A stretch of 64,000 nucleotides of DNA from Plasmopara viticola. Its lineage: Eukaryota > Oomycota > Peronosporomycetes > Peronosporales > Peronosporaceae. Location of the stretch: the NCBI GenBank assembly GCA_001695595.3, contig MBPM02000015.1, positions 310,001 through 374,000 of the forward strand, written 5' to 3'. A model generated the notes under the pieces. That model had not been told where the DNA came from, made no database searches, and saw nothing but the letters and a program-made list of their open reading frames with translations. Numbering within the stretch: the stretch's first letter is position 1; each line of letters begins with the position of its first letter. The position numbers and the translations under genes were made by a program. Below are positions 1 through 10,499 of the stretch, one piece after another.

Positions 1-3000
1 AGGTCCTCCAGCTGCATTGTGTCAATGATAGTGCTTTAAAGAATTTAAACCATTACTAAGCTACTTACGAAGCCGAGCGACCGTCCTGTGTCAGATTTGT
101 TGCTGCGCTAAACCGTGCGTATAGGTCGCAAAGAAAAAACGGTTCCTTTTAAAACCAAAATTGGTCATACGAGCAACTCAAACGATAGCTTTTGGTGATT
201 CCTCGCGGCGCAAGCCAGATGAGAATACAGCTCAGATTCATTGCATACGTTAGCTGGGTATTGCTTATTTATAAGTTCCTCATGTATCTCGTCAAATTTG
301 ATTGTAGATTCGAAAGAGCAAAACTGAATACAAATTCAGCCATAGACAGCTTACCGTCTCTCGATTGTGGCACCTCAGTGCACATACTGCGTAATTTTCG
401 TCATGAAGCAGAGACTCATTGATTTCTGATGGTCTGATGATACTGATAGGCTCGGTAAAATGCTGATGTGTCAGCGGCGAGTTTGACTTCCTAGTAAGTC
501 TCATAGCTTCTCACATACTTTTCAACTCACTTGATAAGGTGGGCCTCCAAAATGCTGTGAATACTGAAGACAGAAAAGAGCGTTCATTCTTGGTCCAAAT
601 GACGGTACTACATGCCTCCAGAAGATACCCGTACTCCAGGCTGTCGATCAAGCCAGCAGCTTGGACTGAATTATCGAACTGACTTATAGTGGAAAACACA
701 GCTAGTCTACTTTTAGCGGTACATTGCAGTTGCTGTCGAACAACTCAACTTTTGCATCTTTGCTTGTGATAAATATTGCAGTAAGGGCTCTCGATTGATA
801 TATGTTCTATATACCTGACCAATTTGTTCGCTTTTATTGCTCTAAGCTTTGCAGCGCTAAGTGCGTCAGGGAGCACATTAAGTTTGCCAGCCTTGTTTCA
901 ATGCGAAGCTTATAATACGCAACGTATGATCTTCTTGTATGTTGTGAGGACAAGTAAAGGCATATATATCCCAGCGAAGCATGGGCTGACTCGACCATAA
1001 AGAGCTCAGAGACCAGGAGATGGACACGAAACTTTATAAGCGCGTACTTCATGGCAAGTAACCACTTATCATGAGCACGATAGCTTCGCTCGGCGATCCT
1101 AAGCTGCCTTAGCTGGAATTAATGGCTCGCTTAATACCGTCTGTATAATGTCAAAGACTTAAAAAAATAATGGCTAGACGAAAGCACCCTAAAATATAGC
1201 TAGACGGCTTAGTTTCGTCCGTTAAATCCAAACGAAGAGCATGATAAACGGTAACATTGATGCCTTTTAGCGCAAAGTGGTACTGGCTCTTTCAGCATAA
1301 GCCAATGTTTCTTTTAATCGATCGAATAAGAGAATTGCGAGTGCCGCATATACTTGAGCAAACAGCTGTCTAGGCCTAATCACTACCTCAGACAATGTTT
1401 GGAACGTGGCGTAGGCAAATGCTTGACGTATTTAATTATCCCTACGTCTCTTCAAACCCTAAGGCTGTATGAAAAAGCCAAAAAATGTATCCTATCCCAC
1501 AGTGACACATAGGCGTAAAGGCTGTTACCTCAAAATCTTGCTCCGGTGGTCTAAAATGGCATCCTGTGCCCAAACGCATATCTTCGAGCGGCAATAGATG
1601 AGTACATATAGTCTAGATGTGTCTTTACGGAGTCCTATAATGGTCGAATTCAGTCTGCAATCATAGGGTTAGCCGTAGCCGAGGCGTTTTACAATCCTTG
1701 TGGTTTCTCCCAGAAGAATCGTACGCACAACAAAGCTGAAGAAAGGACTTACGCTTTATTGTGAGATCAGGCAACTAGCACATTTGACTTTGCTCCGTCA
1801 ATCGCTCCGAAGTTAGTGATTTTCTAGCCATGGCATGCCCAGGGTCTTGTACATGTCGAAAAGTTGCATGTGTGCCGTCAAAATACTCAAAGGAAACAAT
1901 TTTGGGAACGTTCCATCATCCGATCGAGCTTATTTCTGTTGCTCTCTTTTAAAGCATCAGTCCCTCGATTAAATTTGACCGCACTTGTTTGACGGCGTGT
2001 GCAATACCTTAACAGTCCAGACACTAATCCCTTTGCGCGTACAACCAGTAATCCACCGCCGAAGGCTTCTCGCTTTAGAACTAATTAGTTATCAAATTTT
2101 TGGGTCTTCCCCGGTAAAGCTCCTCCTTAGTTGGTAAATAGTACTTTTTTGGCCTTGAAAAGCACCTTCCACCGGTGAAAGCTTAAAGCTTTTGGGTAAA
2201 GAAGGATTACTTCATCGCACCCCTTTAGGACGAACACGAATTAGGTGTCCATGTTTTCTCGATCGTTTTGCTCGGCAGTCCATTAAGATTGGACCTGAGC
2301 CAGTAGCTAGCAATTTGTAGAATAAAATACTGCTGTTCAAGGCATTCTTTTAGGAGCGAGCTTGTCAATGGCTGTAATTTCTGTAAAGAAACGTCTAAAG
2401 GCATCATTTTATAGTTGCTGCCCGCACTCTAAATTAGTTCTATTTTATGCCTTCCGTGGATACAAACACCACTTGTTGAGAGTGGCTTTTTAGTAATAGA
2501 CGCCGTCTGCTCAATTTATTCGTATTTCTAGGGTGCTTAAGCTTTCCTTGCTTGTAGGTAGAAAATGTAAACGCTATCCTCAGCTTCAAATTATGTGCCT
2601 TCGAAACATAAAGTAGCTTGATAAGTTGTCTCAAGGATCACTGTTCAATTCTTCGTCTGGTTCTTCATGCGGACGATATGTCCACCTAATGTTTGTGCTC
2701 TATTCCTAGTCTTTTTTAGCCGAGACCTTACATCGGACGCTATAGCCAAAAAAAATGATCTTGTCCAGCATGACGTAAAGAGCCAAAGTTTGCCCGTAAG
2801 GTATCAATAATATGAAGAGCTTTGGATGCCTGGTACCGGAGGGTACCAAAGCGCCATCCCAGGCAGCAAATCTCCCGGGTAGTGCAAACTGATCGTCTGG
2901 GAGATGTTGGAAGGTGGTCTTATAAATCCCGATACCTTTGCGAGATTCACGTATTCAATGTAATTAAGTGGTCGTGGGATTGACCAACGAGTACTACTAG

Positions 3001-4400
3001 GTCCAACGGTGCGTCACACCACCTTGCACAAAGAGGTCGTGCGATAAAATTTCTGCCCATCGGCAAGCAACCGTTTACTATCGCCCGTCTTAAGGATTGC
3101 AATAAATTGTAGTTGAAAACTCTTTTATTCTAAAACAATGCTAGCCTCTTCCTCAACGCACTAATGATTTAGAATTAGGCATGGCTCAAATTTGGTTGTA
3201 AGGAAAAAAATTCCTACGTTTCTCGGCATTTTGTTATCTGCCATAGATGAAGGGACTAAAAATCGTGCATGGGCTAAAATTAATAAATACACATAGTATA
3301 CAAGAACAAACATACGATGCGATACAGAAACTACACAGTAGCTACAAAAGTGAGTCAAAGCTTAGAATTGTCTGCGGTAACGACAGCAGTGCACTTCATG
3401 TAAAGGTTCAAGCGCCCCTTGACGATGAAAAATTATGGATAACAAACAAGCTTATCGATCGCACACTTGAAATAATTCAAGTTCTGCACATGTTATGACA
3501 TCCACACAGCCAACAACAGATTGTTGCAATAGGTCATACTAAGTTGACTTTAAGAATACAAAAAACGTTTATGTTGAATGCGTACAACAATAACCAGAGC
3601 TCATAGGCTTGAGCAGACCCAGCGTTAATTCGCTTAGCTGTATTGCCATGTACCGCTAAAGAAGTCGCGTACAATCGGGTGACGCGGCTTAATAGCATGA
3701 TCTCCATCAACGATATCACTACTGGCTCGTGCGTCAATAAAAAGGGATATGGATATCGGCGTGCATTGTGACTGAGACGGGCCCTTTATAATCATGGTAA
3801 TAGCTGGCTTATCGATAAAAGTTGCCTCGAAAGAATGATGGCTTCTGGTGCACGACAATATATAACGAATTGCATATTGAGATACTTCAAAGCATACCAA
3901 AAGATATCTAGTCTTCGTCTTCTGTACAAGAAGCGCTTGCTGATGCAGAAGCGTTCATGTAGTCATGCTTTTTATACACAATATCGCACCGTAAAACTTC
4001 GTCGTTAGGTCATTTAAAGAGCGAAACAAGCAGTGCCCACTAAGCTCAATCCATATTCAGTCCATAAGAGCAATCTGTTTTATATTTTTCTCGTAATTGG
4101 TATTTAGCATCTCAAATTATGTAGTCAACTACTTACTGAATAAGGATTTGAGGTGTAACATATACCCTCGAGCTTTATAGTTTAATCGTTGAGTAAATTT
4201 TTTTACAATTTTTCCACAGACTTTTAATAAAGAGGAGTGGATACTGTCCTGCCCTGCACACTTAATAGGTATTTCGCATTTTTACAGCCACATCAAGTGG
4301 CACTGGTCGAGGACAATAAGGAGCTTCTTAAAAAATGCAATTAAGTCTTGACGTTGAGATTTCTTTACACGCTTTGCACATCGAAGACGAACGCTGCAGG
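1..4400 (+). repeat. Left arm of a giant inverted repeat
   Basis: The reverse complement of this stretch is found at about 9290-14010. The match starts at the first base of the window, so the arm may continue outside it. Over the outer 200 bases the arms differ at only about two positions. Near 1500-1700 I count about six differences in 210 bases, and beyond about 4200 the match falls to roughly three quarters and then fades. The arm carries a dead Ty3/Gypsy element on the minus strand. It has a 28-base insertion near 3960 that the other arm lacks. Confidence 0.93.
380..3400 (-). pseudogene. Dead Ty3/Gypsy gag-pol in the left arm
   Basis: On the minus strand the order of recognisable pieces is that of a Gypsy polyprotein: a gag-like stretch (about 3350-2200), a protease segment with LGMPWL-type residues (about 1900-1810), reverse-transcriptase-like residues (about 1570-1470), an RNase H piece at 1052-834 with KYALIKFRVHLLV followed by an HASLG motif, and integrase-like residues near 690-520. 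Every piece is cut by stops and frameshifts, so no polyprotein can be made. The protease, reverse transcriptase and RNase H assignments rest on resemblance to Ty3/Gypsy family motifs. The gag and integrase parts are weaker. The same lesions are largely shared with the right arm. Confidence 0.7.
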
Positions 4401-4439
4401 CAATAGATCGCCTCCGCATACACACCATTTCCGATAAAG

Positions 4440-7400
4440 GATGTAGCTTTGAGCTCCATGTCAATCAGCGTAGTGGTTGATGCCATCAATTTATAGAGCG
4501 TTTCAATCAAATTCTAATACGTGACAGTATAATTCCATGAAAATATTTAGCACTCGCAACGAAGTGGAAATAGGTCGTTATGTCGCGGACTATTAAAAAC
4601 GTGCGGGCTCTTGCTTACCGCATGATCTTGTAAGTTCTTCGTTCGCTTCGTGTGCTTCCAGCGATATACTTTGTAAGCATTTTCTTTCAAAGCTGTGAAC
4701 AGTGGGGTTGAAGCTCTCTCGCTCGATACACATATTTAAGGTAATGCGCTAGAGCAAGCTCTACTCGAATTTAAAATACATAATCTGTGTGCATTCTTGA
4801 GCTGAGGTTTCAAGCAATAATGACTGCACACGCGGACCTCGAACAAAAATGATTTTTGTGCTTGGCTAACATCAAAATCCCCGAGGGTTGCGACAATGGA
4901 TTGTCCTCGCCAATAATATATTACCAAGGAATACGAAGGGTGATACGATGTCGACTTGCTGATGCCATGTTGTAGTGACACTAAAGAATTAAAGCTCGGT
5001 CAGCGCCATGGAAGTAAGCTTGGCTCAGGTAAAAATCCCGGCTCTTTCAGACGGCAAACTAAATTTTTGAAGTAGTGATTCTTGACATCGGCAATTTGAT
5101 TATAAGGGCTGCAAATGTGTCATGAGTTATTAGTAACAAAGCTGAAGTCGGCCAAACGCTTTATGGAAAGAAGCTTTTTGCGATGCGCTACGCCTGTTCA
5201 TGTTGAAGATACACATGCTGATGACAGCAGTCATAAGCGATCTACATGGGCCACGCGCCCTTGAGAGCGTATGTAAAGTCTTTTTATCTATACAAACAAC
5301 TTTCACCTTGATCGTCGCTCCGATTTAGTCGTATACTACCAAGCGGGCAAATAGAATATCTAACTCAACGCACTGGCTTGCTGTCCAGACTTTGGTTTTG
5401 ATACGTTCACCAACAAATCAATAAGAATTAATATCGTGAAAGTGTGTCGAATGCATTACAATTAACGCTACGTTTTTCATACTAATGTCTTTGCTGCGCG
5501 ACGACATCGCGGCTGTCTATGAATCCACGTCAGCAATTGGGTACATAAAAGGCGTTCAAGCGGTGCATCGGATATTTGGCCCAAACATCATGCGCTGCCC
5601 GTATCGGGTGGTATAGAATGGATGTTATGGATTTTTTTAAATTTCTAATATGGATTATAATACTTCAGACCCTGCCGTACCCACCTCCTGTCTCTGCGTA
5701 TTCCAAATTCTGGGAGAAAATATATCCAATTGAATTTTTATGTTGACCTCCGCATTACGAGATCGACTGCTCGCCTTGTACGTACCCGCATCCATTTGTC
5801 GACAGTACGCTATCGGGAAGGACGCATATATGAATCAAATTGCTAGCTACATCAAGTCGAGAACTAAGCTCTGATTCTGCTGCAGGGTCAAACAATGCAT
5901 GGAGTTGTTTTTGCATGTTGTTACGTGTTGATCGCAAATCGGCAAGGCTAATGCTGTTCGTGGTTAAGATGCGCGACAATGTCGCATTCCTAATATCCTG
6001 ATTCTTGGTGCGATATTAAATGCAATTGCCCCCCCTTCCAAGTAGGAAGAAAGCATGATTGCAGGCATTTATACGGGTCGTGTTGACTTGGCTCTGAACG
6101 AGGATGGTGCATACGTCAGATGTACGTTTCTGTAGGCCAAACTTTTGGTACCGTCGATGCTATAGTGATTTAACTTTACAGGCAAAAAGCTTATTTGCAA
6201 CAAGTAATGTCTTGTCTTCAGCTCGGCAAACAGAAATAGAAATAAGAGGTGAAAAACAATGCGTTTTTATTTTTTTGGAGATACAACAAACGTGCTAGAT
6301 GGAGTATTGGCGATTATGGAACGGAGCTAGCAATTGCGCTTGCTATTGTATGTCCTTTCCGTATTACTCTACGTGTTATCTTTCCTTATTGAGTATACTG
6401 AACTCTATGGTCGGACGTGTATAACATTTTTGTCCCGTATAGCTCAAATTAGACGTGACATATTATGCTCGCAATTTAGCCTAGCGTACACAGTCGTGTA
6501 GCAAGCTGTTTCGAAGGTCGGTTGTCGGACGAGTCTTGGCTGCGAGCGGAGCGAAGTCGGTGAAGGAGGAAAAGTGTTAGGTGCTAAAAGAAAAAAGAGA
6601 ATTGATATTAAATAAAGAGCTCTTTAAAGATTCCTGTCTTTTTATAGTGTGACTGGTGGCTCTCACGCATCGGCTGCTGCCATCCTGAAGGCTAGCAATC
6701 TTTTAAACTCCATATGGCTTTTTACACATACTGTATTGCCATAATTCAGTATGGTATCTCGTATCCAAACATAATGGAACATCTGGACCTTGCTTTTGGC
6801 TTGAACCTGTGTGATTGCCTAATCGTAATCGTATGGATTGTAGCAACGCATATACATATAAATTAATGTAATTATGTGATGTAATGTCCGTTGCCGACAA
6901 ATTTGACGCAAATTACGGGTACGTCGCATCACATACTTACAATACCACAAGGCTTATCAAACTTCCGGCGACATTACTATTTTTACTTACAAAGCTGTTT
7001 TGATACTCACGGGTTTTTGCCCAACCAAATGGTGACAAATTATTCGTTAATAGCCGTTTCAAAGGTATCAACGGTCTTGAAGAACCGAAGAAGGCGACAA
7101 AGGCAAATTTTGGAGGCCAATTAGACCAATAAACTTATGCCGGCATTGACAGATGCGGTCTTGTGACAAGAAGCCCTAAGAAGACAGACATGATTTAGAC
7201 TTGGCCTACTCCATGAGCCTAAGCAAATTGTGGAGGAATAAAGACCTTGAATATCGTTCATCCGGTTAAATTTCTTGCAAGATTTGTGGGCAGTCACTTT
7301 TTCCATTACGTTTGTCACTATGAAGCGCGACCACTCTTCCTCATCATGAGTTGGCAACTACTGTACCTGTGCCGACAGCGTCCACAACTGCGGCGCACGC

Positions 7401-8330
7401 CATCACAAGAGACTTTTTACAAGCAGAAACACACAATTTAGTCGAACCGCGGAATGGTCATGACATAACGTAGCGTTTTCCCGTGTGCTGGGCACGCGAT
7501 GACATCCTCCGTATTATTTTCTGCTCGCATCTTTTCCTTTAGCACTTTCTAAATAATGCCAGTCAAAATAGTATTCATATTAACACATTTGCCTTAAAGC
7601 TGTGCAGTAAAGCCATCAAACGTTTACCGAACGCCCCACAGGTCTTCTATCAGAATTTAATCGTGCTACTACTGCTGTTTGGTTGATCCTTTTGTCGGCC
7701 TTGTGCTTTGACCCAGATTTTAGCATAAATATTTTGCATTCGGAATCAAACTAAATTGTGTTCGCTAAGCCAAAAGAAAGCAACCATTTATTGTTTCTTA
7801 ACAAAAAATCCCAAGGCGCTACTTTTTTGCCCAAAACGGTCGTACTCGGCCTAACGAAGTCAGAAAAAAGCACATTATAGCTATCAGAGGAGGGGTAAGC
7901 CTACTCACCTCACGAAGACAGTTTAACCAAGTTTTTATGACCAAATAGCCAGAGTCCACCTGAAAGTGGTCAGCCTACATGTATCACCTCTACAACGCCC
8001 ACCTTATCTAGTATGGCGCGGCTGACCAGTACTTGAATTAAAGGTGTCGGTTAGAACTAAACGCAGACTTAGCTTATGCTTTCAGCCCCATGGTGCGCAT
8101 ATTATCTAAATATATTTCTCGATCACCCTTGCAGCTTTTTGTAATGGATTTGCATTGTTGATGGTGCACTCTGTTTGGTCGGTATAGATTTTTGCCGTTA
8201 AAGTCGTACAAATTATTAATGTATAATCAAATCGAAAAAAAAGCTTCAAGGCATGCCAAAAGTGTGCCAGTGTTCACAAATTGTTTTTCAAATAAAACGC
8301 TGTTAATAAATATGATACATAGCAAGATAG
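4440..8330 (+). repeat. X repeat copy 1 (palindrome spacer)
   Basis: This stretch aligns base by base, with heavy divergence, to 43020-45650 (copy 2) and in shortened form to 48660-49800 (copy 3), all in the same orientation. Shared landmarks include the segments at 4660-4980, 5165-5280, 5560-5620, 5770-5960 and 6510-6690. Short matching frames on the minus strand at 4282-4981 suggest decayed coding, but I do not recognise a family there. Open frames in the unit are short and differ between copies, so none is called a gene. Confidence 0.7.
6527..7400 (+). mobile_element. Possible Copia 5' LTR, primer site and gag start
   Basis: Inside the X repeat, 6527-6748 begins TGTCGGACGAG and ends ATTCA, contains AATAAAG, and is followed two bases later by TGGTATCTC (6752-6760). 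That matches the first seven bases of the initiator-methionine tRNA primer site typical of Ty1/Copia (TGGTATCAGAGC). Copy 2 has the same arrangement ending at TGGTATCT, 45163-45170. A possible gag start, ATG at 6884, reads MSVADKFDANYG, resembling the KFDG-NY opening of Copia gag proteins. The frame then decays. This is an inference from layout, and no second LTR was found. Confidence 0.35.
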
Positions 8331-8520
8331 TCTTCTATGTGTAATACAAAATACCATTTCTTGTCTTGTTGACTTCGTAGATCAACATCAAAGCTTGCAA
8401 TTTGCCACGAATGAGCGGTCAAACTGCACAAAGACAGGTGCATCATGAAGATCTGAGAGGTCTAAAATCTACATGTACTATAACTTTTGACCCAATCGAC
8501 TATTCACGACTATTTTACAA

Positions 8521-8740
8521 GAATTTTACCTTTGTCGTCTTGATGCGCCTCATGCATAAAACTTACACCTCGTTCAAGAGCATTTATATTTGGATAAATA
8601 CAAATGGTGATCCAATGGTTTACCCATAATTAACATGCAGGAAGTTTACTTTTCTCGTCTTAATGCGCCTTATGCATAAGAACTCTTGCTTCGTTTAAAA
8701 GCATTAACAAATTTATATCTTACAAATGGTGGAGCGCTTT
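8521..8740 (+). repeat. Tandem duplication, 120-bp period
   Basis: The segment starting at 8521 (containing CGTCTTGATGCGCC) recurs at 8641 (CGTCTTAATGCGCC) with a period of exactly 120 bases and substantial divergence. The related Y repeat at 50690-50780 carries only one copy of this unit, so the duplication is specific to this locus. Confidence 0.75.
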
Positions 8741-9010
8741 GCAATCCGCTCGTTTCGCTACCGAAATGAGTCGAGTGAATTTAAAGTATATTTCTCCTCA
8801 ATCATCTTGTTCTTTATACTCACAAGACCTCAAGCAGCGCAAAGCCTTTGCGCATATTGACTAACAGCTCGAGTTAAGGTAAAAAAGTGGTGAGTACGCG
8901 ACCAATGGCTTGGTGACACCGCGTAAAAGCACTGACGCAGCGCAAGATACTTTCAGCCTTGAAGCTAAGACACACGGCATTCACCATATCCCAACGACCT
9001 TGTCGATCTT
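8640..9010 (+). repeat. Y repeat copy 1
   Basis: Homologous in the same orientation to 50690-51010. Shared landmarks are the GCAAAG(C/T)CTTTG-GCATAT-GACT segment and the downstream CACCGCGT-AA segment. In both places Y follows X, so X and Y probably belong to one decayed element. No coding function is recognised. Confidence 0.6.
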
Positions 9011-9861
9011 CATTTTCATTTGTTGAGCATTAATTCACCAGATCCTTCCGTGCTTGTCACCTAGATTTTTCGCCGTGTGGACGTTTGTGGATGATGCACA
9101 TGACACTAAACATTACCTCCGTAGAGAAACAGCTAATATCGATGCACAAACGCTGATCCAGACAAAAAGTATTATGCCATTACCAATAGTTATTTTCGTT
9201 GACGACATTGCGTCAAACAAATTTGAGAAAACCAGCGCGAGTCATCAATTTCCTTTTTCGAAGTGATCCGTCTACAAGAAGATGCCTGATAATCCTGCGA
9301 TCAGAACCACGCGCAGCGTTTGCCTTCGATGTGCAAAGCGTGTAAAGGAATCTCAACTTGAAGAATAAATTGCAATTCTTGAGTAGCTCCTCCTTCTCGC
9401 TGTAAAATTGCGAAACACCTTTCAAGTGCAGGACAGTATCCACGCCTTTTCATTAAATGTCTGTGAAAAAATTGTAACAAAATATTCTTAACGATTTAAA
9501 TAATAAAGCTCGAGGGTAAATGATACACCTCGACCTTATGTTCAGTGGGTAGTTGACTACATAATGTAAGATGCTAAATACCAGAAACGAGAAAAATATA
9601 AAACAAATTGCTCTCATAGACTAAATATGGATTAAGCTTAGTGCGCACTGCTTTTTTCGCTTATCAAATGACCTAACGACGACGTTTTACGGTGCGATAT
9701 TGTGTATAAAAAGCAAGCGCTTCTTATACAGAAGACGAAGACCAGATATCTTTTGGTATACTTTGAAGTAACTCAATATGCAATTCGTTATATATTGTCG
9801 TGCACCAGAAGCCATCATTCTTTCGAGGCATCTTTTATGGATAAGCCAGCTATTACCATGA

Positions 9862-10214
9862 TAATAAAGGGCCCAGCTTGGAAAAGGTTGGGGTGACGCC
9901 CTCCTTCCAAGCGCGGGGGCTAAATGCTCGCGCGCTTCGGGCAGGTGCTCTCGGGCATGTGCAGGTCTCTAACGAGTCTCACCCTCGACGCGACGGTCTC
10001 CAGCACCGGGCGCCACCTGGGCTCTTACCAAGTCAGAGATAAACAAACTAATGGAAGACCCTCAAGACCTCGGTGCTGGCTGCACTGCCCGCCGAACGAG
10101 ACTCGACGTATGCGGACACCACTCTATGCCGTGGACTAGCCAGACTGAGCCTAGCACGTGCATAACTTGGCAACGCGATAACGTAATACATTACATTACA
10201 TTAATAAAGGGCCC
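9862..10214 (+). mobile_element. SINE-like element S1 with 13-bp target duplication
   Basis: The body (9875-10201) starts GCTTGGAAAAGGTTGGGG and ends in a short repeated tail of about three ACATT units. It is flanked by the direct repeat TAATAAAGGGCCC at 9862-9874 and 10202-10214. The inverted arm keeps the empty site at 3779-3791 with one mismatch, which shows an insertion rather than a deletion. Three more copies are present (S2-S4). The lack of terminal inverted repeats, the variable-length tail at the duplication and the size of about 325 bp fit a retroposed non-autonomous element. No coding frame is conserved. An internal RNA polymerase III promoter could not be assigned with confidence. 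Confidence 0.85.
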
Positions 10215-10499
10215 GTCTCAGTCACAATGCACGCCGATATCCATATCGCTTTTTATTGACGCACGAGCCAGTAGTGATGTCGTTAATGGAGAACATGCTG
10301 TTAAGCCGCGTCACCCGATTGTACGCAACTTCTTTAGCGGTACATGGCAATACATCTGAGCGAATCAACGCTGGGTCCGCACAAGACTATGAGCTCTGGT
10401 TATTGTTGTACGCATTGAACGTAAACGTTTTTTTGTAATTTAAAAGTCAACTTAGTATGACATAATGCAACAATCTGTTGTTGGCTGTGTGGATGTCAT

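Noticed and set aside
3247..3498. 83-residue frame conserved in both palindrome arms (also 10496-10747)
   Set aside because: Its conservation is explained by the recent arm duplication. It is antisense to Gypsy gag and has no recognisable domain.
9054..9266. Frame with IFVDDIASN, considered as a reverse transcriptase YVDD box
   Set aside because: No flanking reverse transcriptase motifs are present and the context is the unrecognised Y/spacer sequence.
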